Positions 45,917-54,683 of a stretch of 64,000 nt of DNA are shown one piece after another. Both the position numbers and the translations under genes were made by a program. Each line of letters starts with the position of its first letter. Position 1 is the stretch's first letter. The notes below the pieces were generated by a model. It did no database searches, was not told where the DNA came from, and worked only from the letters and a program-made list of their open reading frames with translations. This DNA is from Arthrobacter sp. KBS0703 (lineage in GTDB: Bacteria > Actinomycetota > Actinomycetes > Actinomycetales > Micrococcaceae), in contig NZ_MVDG02000001.1 in assembly GCF_002008315.2 (NCBI RefSeq), positions 2,108,001 to 2,172,000 of the forward strand, given 5' to 3'.

Positions 45917-46985
45917 TTAGTCATTCCTGGTGAAGGCCTTGGCGGCAACCGCCGGCAGGAAGCTGTGCGCCTCCGGGATGTGCGAGGCGCTGACCCGGCG
46001 GCGGAACACCCAGTAGGTCCAGGCCTGATAGGCGATCACCAGCGGCAGGCCGACGCATGCCACGATGCTCATGAGGCCCAGCGTGTAGTCGGACGATGAC
46101 GCGTTGGAGATGGTCAGGCTGAACGCGGGGTCGATGGTGGACGGAAGGACCACCGGGAACACGGCTCCGAAGATGGAGGCCGAACCGCACAGCAGGAACA
46201 CGCCGACTGCAAGGAAAGCCCGGCCTTCGTTGCCCCTCCGGGCCTGGAGCCAGGCGGCAGCCGCCGCGACCACCGCAACGGCGAGCACGGCCACCGTCCA
46301 GGCCTCGCCGCTGAGCAGCTGCACGCTGACGGCCCAGCCGGCCAGCGGAAGCAGCAGGACCGGCAGCAGCCGCACAAACCAGCGCCGGGCCCGGTGCCGC
46401 ACATCGCCGTCGGTCTTCAACGCCAGGAAGGCCAGGGCGTGCAGCAGGGCGAACCCCGCCACCGCGAACCCGCCAAGCAGCGCGTATCCGTTGAACCAGG
46501 AGAACGGGCCGCCGTCGCGGTCTCCGTTGGCGTCCAGGGGCAGGCCCGTTGTGGTCAGCGCCAGAGCGGCGCCCACCCCGAAGGCGGCAAGGAAGGATGT
46601 CTCTTATACACATCTAGATGTGTATAAGAGACAGGTCCCAGGTGTTGCGCCACCGGTCGGTGTCCACCTTGCCGCGGTACTCAAATGCAACCGCCCGGAA
46701 GATCAGGGCGACCAGAACCAGGAGCAGCGGCAGGTACAGGGCCGAGAAAAGGGACGCGTACCAGAACGGGAACGCCGCAAAGGTGGCACCGCCCGCCGTC
46801 AGGAGCCATACCTCGTTGCCGTCCCAGACGGGACCGATCGTGTTGAGCAGCACGCGGCGTTCAGTGTTGTTGCGGGCAAAGATCTTCATCAGCATTCCCA
46901 CCCCCAGGTCGAAACCCTCGAGGAAGAGGTATCCGGTCCACAGGACGGCGATGGCGATGAACCAGATGGTCGGCAGCAGTTCCAT
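45917..46985 (-). CDS. cydB: Cytochrome bd oxidase subunit II, interrupted by an adapter
   Basis: CydB, the second membrane subunit of the quinol oxidase. The N-terminal part (46985-46635) reads MELLPTIWFIAIAVLWTGYL, FLEGFDLGVGML and IGPVWDGNEVWLLTAGGATF, all classic CydB. The C-terminal part (46596-45917) resumes at SFLAAFGVGAALALTTTGLP and runs through several membrane helices to LVIAYQAWTYWVFRRR. The 37-bp adapter between them replaces roughly ten residues, and the frame changes across it. Restored length is about 350 residues, normal for the family. The ATG lies 18 bp after the cydA stop. CydD follows after six bases. Confidence 0.92.
46598..46634. other. Nextera mate-pair junction adapter (artefact) inside cydB
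   Basis: TGTCTCTTATACACATCT (first base of the mosaic end lost or changed to A at 46597) is joined directly to AGATGTGTATAAGAGACAG. The frame breaks here within an otherwise continuous CydB. Confidence 0.95.
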
Positions 46986-47003
46986 GCTCAGTATCCTCAG
47001 CTC

Positions 47004-48605
47004 TTAGTAGGCGAATGCCAGGACGTCGTCGGCTGTTCCGGACTTCCCCGGCCCGCCCGGGCCCGGAATGTTGTCCTCGTTCTCGTCAACCGGTGCGTGG
47101 ACCAGTTCCGGCATGGCCGAAACGACGCCGCCGCGGACGTACTTGACGAGGAGTTTCACCTCCACCACGAGCAGCACCGCATAGATGGTGGTGAGCACGA
47201 TCAGTGACGTGAGGATCTCACCGGCTGAGACTCCGGGCGAAACGGCCGCCGCGGTGAACATGAAGACCTGGTCGATGCCGTTGAGGTCGGGGTTGGGCGC
47301 CACGACGAACGGCTGGCGGCCCATCTCCGTGAAGATCCAGCCGGCGGCGTTCGCACCAAACGGAGCCAGGATGCCGAACACGGCGAGCCTCATGAGCCAG
47401 CGGGACTCCGGCACGGTGCCGCGCCGGGTGACCCACAGGGCCAGGAGTGCGGCCAGCGCCGCGACGCCCCCGAAGCCGATCATCATGCGGAACCCCCAGT
47501 AGGTGACCTCCATGACGGGCACGTACTGGACCTCTTGGCCGGCCCGGTCGCCGTAGATCGGGTCATTCGGCACGTGCGTGCCGTAATCGGCCTTGTACTG
47601 GTCCAGGAGGCTGTTGACGCCCTTGACCTCGGTGGTGAAGTCACCCTTGGCGAGGTAGGAGAGGATGCCCGGGACCTCGATCAGCGCCACGATGTCGTCG
47701 CAGTTCCGGGAACCGAGGTTGCCGACGCTGAGGACCGAGAAGCCCGTCCCGTCGTGGCAGGCGGCCTCGGCGGCGGCCATTTTCATGGGCTGCTGTTCGA
47801 ACATCAACTTTCCCTGCAGGTCTCCGGTCAGCGCGGTGCCTGCGAAGGAGATCATGGCGACGACGGCGCCGATCCGCAGCGAGCGGATCCAGACGGTGTG
47901 GTCGGTAAGGTCGCGTCCCGGAATGTCGGCAGCGCCCGGGATGACCTTGCCGTCGGCCCCGACGGTGTCGATGCCGTCCCTGCGCCGCCGCCAGAGGTGG
48001 TACCAGGCGATGCCGAGCAGGAAACCGCCGGCCACCGCGAGTGCGCCGAAGAGGGTGTGCGGCACGGCCACGAGTGCGGTGTTGTTGGTAAAGACCGCCC
48101 ACGCGTCGGTCATGACCGGCCGGCCGTCGATCATCTTGACGCCCACCGGGTGCTGCATCCAGCTGTTGGCCACAATGATGAAGTACGCGGAAAAGAAGGA
48201 TCCGATCACGGCGATCCAGAGGCAGGCCAGGTGGACGCCTTGCTTGAGCTGCTTCCAGCCGAAGATCCAGAGGCCCAGGAAGGTCGATTCAACGAAGAAC
48301 GCCAGCAGCGCTTCCAATGCCAGCGGAGCGCCGAAGACGTCGCCCACGAACCGGCTGTATTCGCTCCACGCCATGCCGAACTGGAATTCCTGCACGATTC
48401 CGGTGGCCACGCCCATGATGAAGTTGATCAGGAAGAGCTTGCCCCAGAATTTCGTCATCCGCAGGTAGGCCGGGTTGCCCGTCCGGTGCCAGATGGTCTG
48501 GATGACTGCCACGACGAGGCCCAGGCCAATTGTCAGCGGCACCATCATGAAGTGGTAGACGGTGGTGATCCCGAATTGCCAGCGTGCGATTTCCAAGGCT
48601 TCCAA
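47004..48605 (-). CDS. cydA: Cytochrome bd ubiquinol/menaquinol oxidase subunit I
   Basis: A 533-residue heme-bearing subunit of the high-affinity terminal oxidase. ARWQFGITTVYHFMMVPLTI carries an N-terminal heme-ligand histidine, FQFGMAWSEYSRFVGDVFGA and LEALLAFFVESTFLGLWIFG bear the proton-channel glutamates, and NSWMQHPVGVKM holds a second His. About nine membrane spans are predicted, with a short Q-loop as in Gram-positive enzymes. First gene of cydABDC. Its upstream region holds three BlaI-type palindromes, so it is probably repressed by the divergent regulator. Confidence 0.97.
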   Translation of the reverse strand: MEALEIARWQFGITTVYHFMMVPLTIGLGLVVAVIQTIWHRTGNPAYLRMTKFWGKLFLINFIMGVATGIVQEFQFGMAWSEYSRFVGDVFGAPLALEALLAFFVESTFLGLWIFGWKQLKQGVHLACLWIAVIGSFFSAYFIIVANSWMQHPVGVKMIDGRPVMTDAWAVFTNNTALVAVPHTLFGALAVAGGFLLGIAWYHLWRRRRDGIDTVGADGKVIPGAADIPGRDLTDHTVWIRSLRIGAVVAMISFAGTALTGDLQGKLMFEQQPMKMAAAEAACHDGTGFSVLSVGNLGSRNCDDIVALIEVPGILSYLAKGDFTTEVKGVNSLLDQYKADYGTHVPNDPIYGDRAGQEVQYVPVMEVTYWGFRMMIGFGGVAALAALLALWVTRRGTVPESRWLMRLAVFGILAPFGANAAGWIFTEMGRQPFVVAPNPDLNGIDQVFMFTAAAVSPGVSAGEILTSLIVLTTIYAVLLVVEVKLLVKYVRGGVVSAMPELVHAPVDENEDNIPGPGGPGKSGTADDVLAFAY

Positions 48606-48650
48606 GGCGGTCCCTACTTTTGGCTAGGTCTCAAGCTCTCATGCGCTGTT

Positions 48651-48667
48651 TTCTACGTTACGTAGAA
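48651..48667. promoter_or_regulatory. BlaI-type operator 1 (TTCTAC-N5-GTAGAA)
   Basis: TTCTACGTTACGTAGAA is a perfect palindrome of 6-bp arms around GTTAC, 46 bp upstream of cydA. Operator 2 starts 24 bp away. Confidence 0.75.
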
Positions 48668-48674
48668 CATCAAC

Positions 48675-48691
48675 TTCTACAGAGTGTAGAA
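48675..48691. promoter_or_regulatory. BlaI-type operator 2 (TTCTAC-N5-GTAGAA)
   Basis: TTCTACAGAGTGTAGAA has the same perfect arms with spacer AGAGT. With operator 1 it forms a closely spaced pair on the cydA side of the divergent promoter. Confidence 0.75.
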
Positions 48692-48706
48692 CACGGCATC
48701 CGACGC

Positions 48707-48722
48707 TGTAAACATCGTTACA
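48707..48722. promoter_or_regulatory. Second palindrome class in the cydA-blaI region
   Basis: TGTAA and TTACA flank ACATCG. It differs from the three BlaI-type sites and may bind another regulator of cyd expression; unidentified. Confidence 0.4.
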
Positions 48723-48763
48723 CCGCCCGCGCCGGGCTGCAATGAGACGCGGCGCGCCACGCC

Positions 48764-48780
48764 TTCTACTTCATGTAGAA
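48764..48780. promoter_or_regulatory. BlaI-type operator 3 (TTCTAC-N5-GTAGAA)
   Basis: TTCTACTTCATGTAGAA repeats the perfect arms with spacer TTCAT. It lies about 100 bp before the blaI start, consistent with autoregulation. Confidence 0.75.
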
Positions 48781-48878
48781 AGAACGGCACAAACACGCTA
48801 GATTTGAACTTGAAGAATTGGAATCACAGCACGGGGCCAGCCGGCCCTAAGGCAGTGCGTTGTCAAAAGGATGTACAC

Positions 48879-49265
48879 ATGGCAAGTCTTGGGGAACTGG
48901 AACGGGCGGTCATGGACCTGCTCTGGGCGGGCCACGAAGCAGCCACCGCCAACACGCTGCGGGATATGCTCGCGCAGAGCACGGTTGCCCATGGCGGCGC
49001 AGCGGGGCACGAGGGCAAGGACCTGGCAGTCACCACGGTCCTGACCGTCCTGTCGCGCCTTGAAAAGAAGGGCCTGGTGGAACGGGAACGCGGCATGCGG
49101 CCCCACCGCTACCAGGCGGTATCCAGCCGCGAGGACCACACCGCCGAACTCATGCACGAGGTGCTGGGATCCGCCCCGGACCGCGAGGCCGTTCTCGCCC
49201 GGTTCATCGGATCCGTCACCGAAAGTGAAGCCGAGACGCTGCGCAAACTGCTTGGCCACAGCTAG
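48879..49265 (+). CDS. blaI: BlaI/MecI/CopY-family transcriptional repressor
   Basis: A 128-residue winged-helix repressor. LGELERAVMDLLWAGHEAAT and the recognition region TTVLTVLSRLEKKGLVERER are the family hallmark, and a C-terminal dimerisation helix bundle follows. ATG 48879 has AAAAGGA upstream; the longer opening at 48804 lacks a site. It pairs with the M56 peptidase gene seven bases downstream, the BlaI-BlaR1 arrangement, and is divergent from cydA with three matching palindromes between. It most likely controls cydABDC and itself. Confidence 0.92.
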   Translation: MASLGELERAVMDLLWAGHEAATANTLRDMLAQSTVAHGGAAGHEGKDLAVTTVLTVLSRLEKKGLVERERGMRPHRYQAVSSREDHTAELMHEVLGSAPDREAVLARFIGSVTESEAETLRKLLGHS

Positions 49266-49271
49266 CGGCAG

Positions 49272-50258
49272 ATGTTCTGGACCTCATACTTCCTGGCGGT
49301 CCTGGCGATAGTACTGGCCTGGCCGGTGCCTATCCTCCTTTCCCGCGCCCACTGGCCGGCCCGGGATCCGTTCACGGCCATGCTGCTCTGGCAGGCCATC
49401 GGCCTCGCCGGCGGCCTGTCGATGATCGGCGCCATGCTGGTCTACGGCCTCGAACCGGTCGGGGACAACCTAATCGCCGGGCTGCAGGCCCTGGCCGGAA
49501 TGGTGCTCCACAACGCACCCACCACGGCGCTGGGCTTCTGGCACCTGTTTGCGCTCTCCGCGGCCGCCCTGCTGACGGCGCACCTCGTCTTCACGCTGCT
49601 GCTGACCTATTACAAGATCGAGCGGCAGCGCCGGCGCCACCGTGAACTGCTGGCGCTGCTGGCCTCGCCTTCGGCCGACGGCACGGGCACCGTGGTGATC
49701 AACCATGACTCGCCGGTGGCGTACTGCCTGCCCGGCGGGGCCCGGTCCGTCACCGTGCTCTCCGACGGACTGATGGCAGCACTGGAACCCGCGGAGCTCC
49801 GCGCTGTCCTCATTCACGAGAACGCCCACCTGAACCAGCGCCACCATCTACTGCTGTGGGCCTTCGCGGCCTGGCGTCAGGCCCTGCCCTGGCTGCCCAC
49901 CACCCGCCTCGCCCAGGAAGCCGTGAACTCCCTGATCGAGATGCTCGCCGACGACGTCGCCCTCAGGACCGAAAGTAAGGTGACGCTGATTAAGGCCATT
50001 GCGATCGTGGCCAGCGGCTCCGCCGTTCCGCAGGCGGCACCGGCCATGGGCCCGGGCGTACTTCCCGGCGCTGGCCTGCAGCTGCCGGACGGCTCCGCCG
50101 GTTCCGGCTCGGCAAGCACGACGGCGTCACGCGTCAGCCGTCTTCTCTCGCCCCGGCCACCACTTCCCGCCGCCCTCCGCGCCGCAGTGGTGGCGGTCTG
50201 CGTCCTGCTGCTGGCCATCCCCACCGCACTGCTGATTGTGCCCGGCCTGCTCGGCTGA
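49272..50258 (+). CDS. M56-family (BlaR1-type) membrane metallopeptidase
   Basis: A 328-residue membrane zinc peptidase. Three N-terminal membrane helices and one at the C-terminus surround a cytosolic gluzincin domain with VLIHENAHLNQRHHLLL (HExxH). A downstream glutamate lies in EMLADDVALR. Unlike BlaR1 of staphylococci, it has no extracellular penicillin-binding sensor domain, so another signal, such as redox or membrane state, must activate it. It presumably cleaves or inactivates the BlaI repressor encoded upstream. The 3' side of this gene adjoins an adapter junction, so its true downstream neighbour is not certain. Confidence 0.9.
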   Translation: MFWTSYFLAVLAIVLAWPVPILLSRAHWPARDPFTAMLLWQAIGLAGGLSMIGAMLVYGLEPVGDNLIAGLQALAGMVLHNAPTTALGFWHLFALSAAALLTAHLVFTLLLTYYKIERQRRRHRELLALLASPSADGTGTVVINHDSPVAYCLPGGARSVTVLSDGLMAALEPAELRAVLIHENAHLNQRHHLLLWAFAAWRQALPWLPTTRLAQEAVNSLIEMLADDVALRTESKVTLIKAIAIVASGSAVPQAAPAMGPGVLPGAGLQLPDGSAGSGSASTTASRVSRLLSPRPPLPAALRAAVVAVCVLLLAIPTALLIVPGLLG

Positions 50259-50321
50259 TTGCTCGCGGCTGGCGGCTTCCCGCTGACAGCGCCGCACTGA
50301 GTCCGGCCGGGGTCGCCGCGC

Positions 50322-50359
50322 CTGTCTCTTATACACATCTAGATGTGTATAAGAGACAG
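50322..50359. other. Nextera mate-pair junction adapter (artefact) between the M56 gene and parE
   Basis: CTGTCTCTTATACACATCT is joined to its reverse complement. It lies 64 bp after the M56 stop and two bases before the parE stop codon. Sequence may be missing here, so adjacency of the two sides is only inferred. Confidence 0.95.
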
Positions 50360-50361
50360 CC

Positions 50362-52470
50362 TCAGGCGTCGATGCGGTCCCGGTCCAGGCTCGCGGCACC
50401 GGCGATGATGAAGTCCTTCCGCGGTGCAACGTCCGATCCCATCAGCAGGTCGAACGTGGCTTCGGCATGCTGGGCGTTTTCGATGTTGACCTTGCGGAGC
50501 ATGCGGTGCCGCGGATCCATGGTGGTTTCGGCCAGCTGCTCGGCGTCCATCTCCCCCAGGCCCTTGTAGCGCTGGATGGGTTCCTTGTACTTCTTGCCGT
50601 CCTTGGCCAGCCTGGCCAGCAGCGCATGGAGCTCAGCTTCGGAGTAGGTGTAGATCATTTCGTTGGCCTTCTGGCCCGGGTTGATGACCTCCACCCGGTG
50701 CAGCGGCGGCACTGCAGCGAACACCCTGCCCTGTTCAACCATGGGGCGCATGTAGCGGAAGAAGAGGGTGAGCAGCAGCGTGCGGATGTGGGCCCCGTCC
50801 ACGTCGGCGTCGGTCATGAGGATGACCTTGCCGTAGCGGGCGGCCTCGATCGCGAAGCTGCGCCCCGAACCCGCTCCGACCACCTGGATCAGGGCGGCGC
50901 ATTCCGCGTTGGAGAGCATGTCCCCCACCGATGCCTTCTGGACGTTCAGGATCTTGCCGCGGATGGGCAGCAGGGCCTGGAAGTCGGAGGACCGGGCCAG
51001 CTTCGCGGTGCCGAGGGCCGAATCACCTTCAACGATGAACAGTTCCGAGCGGGCGACGTCGTCGGTGCGGCAGTCCGCCAGCTTCGTGGGCATCGATGAC
51101 GTCTCGAGGGCGGTCTTCCGGCGCTGCGTCTCCTTGTGGACGCGGGCGGAGATGCGCGACTTCATCTCGCTGACGATCTTCTCCAGCAGCAGCGCCGACT
51201 GTGCCTTGTCGTTGCGGTTCGCCGAGTTGAGCTTGGCCGCAATCTCCTTTTCCACCACCCTGGCCACAATCGCCTTGACCGCGGAGGTGCCCAGGATCTC
51301 TTTGGTCTGGCCCTCGAACTGCGGCTCAGCGAGCCTGACGGTCAGGACGGCGGTCAGGCCGGCAAAAATGTCGTCCTTCTCGATTTTGTCGTTGCCGGCC
51401 TTCAGCTTCCTGGCGTTGGTCTCGACGGCCTTGCGGAACGTCTTGACCAGGGCCTGCTCGAAGCCTGCCTGGTGTGTGCCGCCCTTGGGGGTGGAGATGA
51501 TGTTGACGAAGCTGCGGACCGCGGTGTCGTAGCCGATCCCCCAGCGCAGTGCGACGTCCACTTCGCAGTCCCGTTCGACCTCCGCCAGCTTGCTGTGGCC
51601 TTTGTCGTCCAGCACGGGGACGGTTTCCTTGAACTTCCCGGCGCCGTGCAGGCGCCAGACGTCCGTCACGCCGGAGTCGATCGCGAGGAATTCCACGAAC
51701 TCCGAGAGGCCGCCGTCATGGTGGAACACTTCCTCGTGCGGGCCCAGCTCCCCCGGCGTGCCTGCGAGCTTGCGTTCGTCCCGCACCGTGAGCTTCAGGC
51801 CCGGCACCAGGAAGGAGGTCTGGCGTGCGCGGGCGGCCAGTTCGTCATACGAGAACTTGGCGTCCGGCGTAAAGATTTGCCGGTCCGCCCAGTAGCGGAT
51901 GCGCGTTCCGGTCACGCCCCGTTTGGCCTTGCCCACGACGTCGAGCACGGAATCGTCCACGAACGCGGTGAAGCTGGCGGCCGGATCGGGCCGCGGGCCG
52001 CTGTCCTTGAAGCGGCCGGGCTCGCCACGGCGGAAGGACATCTTGTAGGTTTTGCCCCCACGGTCCACTTCCACGTCGAGCCGTGCGGACAGCGCGTTGA
52101 CCACCGACGCGCCCACGCCGTGCAGGCCGCCCGATGCGGTGTAGGAGCCGCCGCCGAACTTGCCGCCGGCGTGGAGCTTGGTGAAGACGACCTCGACGCC
52201 GGTGAGGCCGGTCTTGGGTTCCATGTCGACGGGGATGCCGCGGCCGTCGTCGTGGATTTCGACGGAATTGTCCGCGTGCAGGATGATCTTGATGTCGTGG
52301 CCGAAGCCCGCCAGGGCCTCATCGACGGAGTTGTCGATGATTTCCCACAGGCAGTGCATGAGTCCCCTGGAGTCCGTGGAACCGATGTACATGCCCGGAC
52401 GCTTGCGGACAGCCTCCAGGCCCTCCAGCACCGAAAGGTGGCGGGCGGTGTAATCAGAACTCGGTGTCAC
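50362..52470 (-). CDS. parE: DNA topoisomerase IV / gyrase subunit B
   Basis: A 702-residue GHKL-ATPase type IIA topoisomerase subunit: EIIDNSVDEALAGFG, the ATP motifs IHDDGRGIPVD and GGLHGVGASVVNALS, then TOPRIM FIVEGDSALGTAKLARS and MTDADVDGAHIRTLLLT. Length and the absence of a large insert favour ParE over GyrB. Start is GTG 52470 behind AAGGAG. The stop lies two bases from the adapter; the C-terminus itself (ASLDRDRIDA) looks complete. It partners the A subunit at 38114. Confidence 0.94.
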   Translation of the reverse strand: MTPSSDYTARHLSVLEGLEAVRKRPGMYIGSTDSRGLMHCLWEIIDNSVDEALAGFGHDIKIILHADNSVEIHDDGRGIPVDMEPKTGLTGVEVVFTKLHAGGKFGGGSYTASGGLHGVGASVVNALSARLDVEVDRGGKTYKMSFRRGEPGRFKDSGPRPDPAASFTAFVDDSVLDVVGKAKRGVTGTRIRYWADRQIFTPDAKFSYDELAARARQTSFLVPGLKLTVRDERKLAGTPGELGPHEEVFHHDGGLSEFVEFLAIDSGVTDVWRLHGAGKFKETVPVLDDKGHSKLAEVERDCEVDVALRWGIGYDTAVRSFVNIISTPKGGTHQAGFEQALVKTFRKAVETNARKLKAGNDKIEKDDIFAGLTAVLTVRLAEPQFEGQTKEILGTSAVKAIVARVVEKEIAAKLNSANRNDKAQSALLLEKIVSEMKSRISARVHKETQRRKTALETSSMPTKLADCRTDDVARSELFIVEGDSALGTAKLARSSDFQALLPIRGKILNVQKASVGDMLSNAECAALIQVVGAGSGRSFAIEAARYGKVILMTDADVDGAHIRTLLLTLFFRYMRPMVEQGRVFAAVPPLHRVEVINPGQKANEMIYTYSEAELHALLARLAKDGKKYKEPIQRYKGLGEMDAEQLAETTMDPRHRMLRKVNIENAQHAEATFDLLMGSDVAPRKDFIIAGAASLDRDRIDA

Positions 52471-52695
52471 AGGTCGTGAACTCCTTCAGCAACGGGCCTG
52501 GTGAGGCGTTAAAAAGCTCCCTCTAGCCTAGTCCTGCGGGGCCGTTTCACCCTGCTGCCACTCCCGCCGCAGCGTCAGGCGGACCCCGTTCGTTACGCAG
52601 ACGTGATACGCGGACAGCGAAAGTGACACATCCTTGCCATGGTTTGGCTGCGAATGCTGGTTATATAGATGTACAGATCTACTAAGGAGGCCGAC

Positions 52696-52917
52696 ATGAC
52701 CACAGCAGTTGCCGACCGCACACTCACTGCGGCTGACCGTTGCGACCGTTGCGGTGCGCAGGCATACGTCCGGGTTGTACTCGAGTCCTCCGGAGGCGAG
52801 TTGCTGTTCTGCGCTCACCATTCACGTGCCGTCGAAGCGACCCTCAAGCCGCTGAGCTCGGACTGGCACGACGAGACGGGCCGGCTTCACGAGAAGGCAC
52901 CGGTACCGGTCGACTAG
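52696..52917 (+). CDS. Small zinc-finger-like protein (DUF7455)
   Basis: A 73-residue actinobacterial protein. TAADRCDRCGAQAYVRVVLE and LLFCAHHSRA give a CxxC plus CxxH set suited to zinc. Found near sigA and parE in related genomes. AAGGAGG ahead of ATG 52696 makes the start firm. A TATATAGAT stretch about 30 bp upstream could be a -10 element. Function unknown. Confidence 0.85.
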   Translation: MTTAVADRTLTAADRCDRCGAQAYVRVVLESSGGELLFCAHHSRAVEATLKPLSSDWHDETGRLHEKAPVPVD

Positions 52918-52942
52918 ACCACGCCGCTGAAAAGCGCGAAGC

Positions 52943-52981
52943 AAAAAGCCAGGGCTCCCGGCAAGGGACCCTGGCTTTTTT
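52943..52981. terminator. Strong bidirectional terminator after the DUF7455 gene
   Basis: AGCCAGGG and CCCTGGCT flank TCCC-ggcaa-GGGA-type inner pairs, with AAAAA before and TTTTTT after the stem. It would stop transcription from both sides of the DUF7455/sigA convergence. Confidence 0.85.
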
Positions 52982-53010
52982 CTGCCTGAAAGCAGAAGCC
53001 AGGTTCTGCC

Positions 53011-53063
53011 AAAAAGCAAAAGCCAGGGCCGCCACCCGGATTATCCGGCGGCGGCCCTGGCTC
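53011..53063 (-). terminator. Terminator of sigA
   Basis: GCCAGGGCCGCC and GGCGGCCCTGGC form a long stem around the loop region ACCCGGATTATCC. On the minus strand it is followed by TTTTTGCTTTTT, downstream of the sigA stop at 53100. Confidence 0.85.
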
Positions 53064-53099
53064 TAGCGTCCAATCCAAAGCTCCTGTATCAGGAAGCTC

Positions 53100-54425
53100 C
53101 TAGTCCAGGTAGTCCCGCAGGACCTGGGACCGCGACGGGTGCCGCAGCTTGGACATGGTCTTGGATTCGATCTGGCGGATACGCTCACGCGTGACACCGT
53201 AGACCTTGCCGATTTCGTCTAAAGTCTTCGGCTGACCGTCCGTGAGGCCAAAGCGCATAGCCACCACTCCGGCTTCGCGCTCGGACAGCGTATCCAGCAC
53301 CGAGTGGAGCTGTTCCTGCAGCAGCGTGAAGCTCACGGCGTCGGCCGGAACCACGGCTTCGGAGTCTTCGATGAGGTCGCCGAACTCGGAATCCCCGTCC
53401 TCGCCGAGCGGCGTGTGGAGGGAAATCGGTTCGCGGCCGTACTTCTGGACTTCGACAACCTTTTCCGGCGTCATGTCGAGTTCGAGGGCCAGCTCTTCGG
53501 GCGTGGGTTCCCGGCCGAGGTCCTGCAGCATCTGGCGCTGGACGCGGGCGAGCTTGTTGATGACCTCAACCATGTGGACCGGGATACGGATGGTGCGGGC
53601 CTGGTCGGCCATGGCGCGGGTGATGGCCTGGCGGATCCACCACGTGGCGTAGGTCGAGAACTTGAAGCCCTTGGTGTAGTCGAACTTCTCGACAGCACGG
53701 ATGAGGCCCAGGTTTCCTTCCTGGATGAGGTCGAGGAAGAGCATGCCGCGGCCGGTGTAGCGCTTGGCCAGCGACACCACGAGGCGGAGGTTCGCCTCAA
53801 GGAGGTGGTTCTTGGCGCGCTTGCCGTCATGGATGATGAATTCCAGCTCACGCTTGAACTTCGGATCCATGGAACCGTCGTCGGCGTTGATCTTTTCCTC
53901 GGCGAAGAGTCCGGCCTCGATCCGGAGGGCGAGGTCAACCTCCTGCTCAGCGTTGAGGAGGGCGACCTTGCCGATCTGCTTCAGGTAATCCTTGACGGGG
54001 TCGGCTGTGGCGCCGGCGGACATGACCTGCTGGACGGGGGCGTCGTCGTCATCGGCATCGGAGTAGACAAATCCAGAGCCAGTGGGCGCTGCGGCACCCT
54101 TGCCTGCCTCGTCGGCTTCGTCAACGAGATCCGCGCTGTCGGGTGATACGTCGTCGAGATCCTCTTCGACGTCCGCATCGTCATCGGACGTGGAGCGGCT
54201 TCCGGCAGCTTCGGCTGCCGCCTTGGCGCCGGGCTTGGGGCCGCGCTTCTTGGGCTCGGGCTTGGAAGCGGCAGACGCTGAGCCGCCATCGGCGATCGCG
54301 GCATCCTTGACAGCCTTGTTGGCGGCGCGGGTGGCTGCACGCTTGGCGTTAGTTGCCGCCTTCTTCTCCTCGGCTGACGCATCGGCCAGGGCGGCGGGTT
54401 CCTTCTTCGCGGAAGACGGGGTCAC
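53100..54425 (-). CDS. sigA: Primary RNA polymerase sigma factor
   Basis: A 441-residue housekeeping sigma factor. The first about 120 residues are a Lys/Ala-rich then acidic extension ([20 protein letters not shown]) typical of actinobacterial SigA. Region 1.2 begins at [20 protein letters not shown]. Region 2 has [20 protein letters not shown] and [20 protein letters not shown], region 3 follows, and region 4.2 is [20 protein letters not shown]. Start is GTG 54425 behind AGAAAGG; ATG at the corresponding place is absent. The 258 bp upstream (54426-54683) hold its promoter; no gene is seen there. Confidence 0.97.
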   Translation of the reverse strand: MTPSSAKKEPAALADASAEEKKAATNAKRAATRAANKAVKDAAIADGGSASAASKPEPKKRGPKPGAKAAAEAAGSRSTSDDDADVEEDLDDVSPDSADLVDEADEAGKGAAAPTGSGFVYSDADDDDAPVQQVMSAGATADPVKDYLKQIGKVALLNAEQEVDLALRIEAGLFAEEKINADDGSMDPKFKRELEFIIHDGKRAKNHLLEANLRLVVSLAKRYTGRGMLFLDLIQEGNLGLIRAVEKFDYTKGFKFSTYATWWIRQAITRAMADQARTIRIPVHMVEVINKLARVQRQMLQDLGREPTPEELALELDMTPEKVVEVQKYGREPISLHTPLGEDGDSEFGDLIEDSEAVVPADAVSFTLLQEQLHSVLDTLSEREAGVVAMRFGLTDGQPKTLDEIGKVYGVTRERIRQIESKTMSKLRHPSRSQVLRDYLD

Positions 54426-54683
54426 AGAAAACCTTTCTAGCGGCGGTCTGTGGAATCACCATACGGGCAACACCACTATGACCCTGTCAAGTCCGTGATT
54501 GATATCAGGTGCAACCGCGGCTGGCAGAGCCATTAAGTAGAACTGCCGGAGCGGCCGCAATGTTCCCGTTTCCGGGTTCAATTGCAAGCACTGATTCACG
54601 GACCCAACCGGGTCTCGGCAACCATTGTCTCATGTTTTCCCCGTCATGGCCGCTGGGGGTGTAATCCGGGGGCGGGGCTCCCC

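Noticed and set aside
51136..52479. Long plus-strand open frame across parE
   Set aside because: Shadow of parE; composition is typical of antisense frames and no motif is present.
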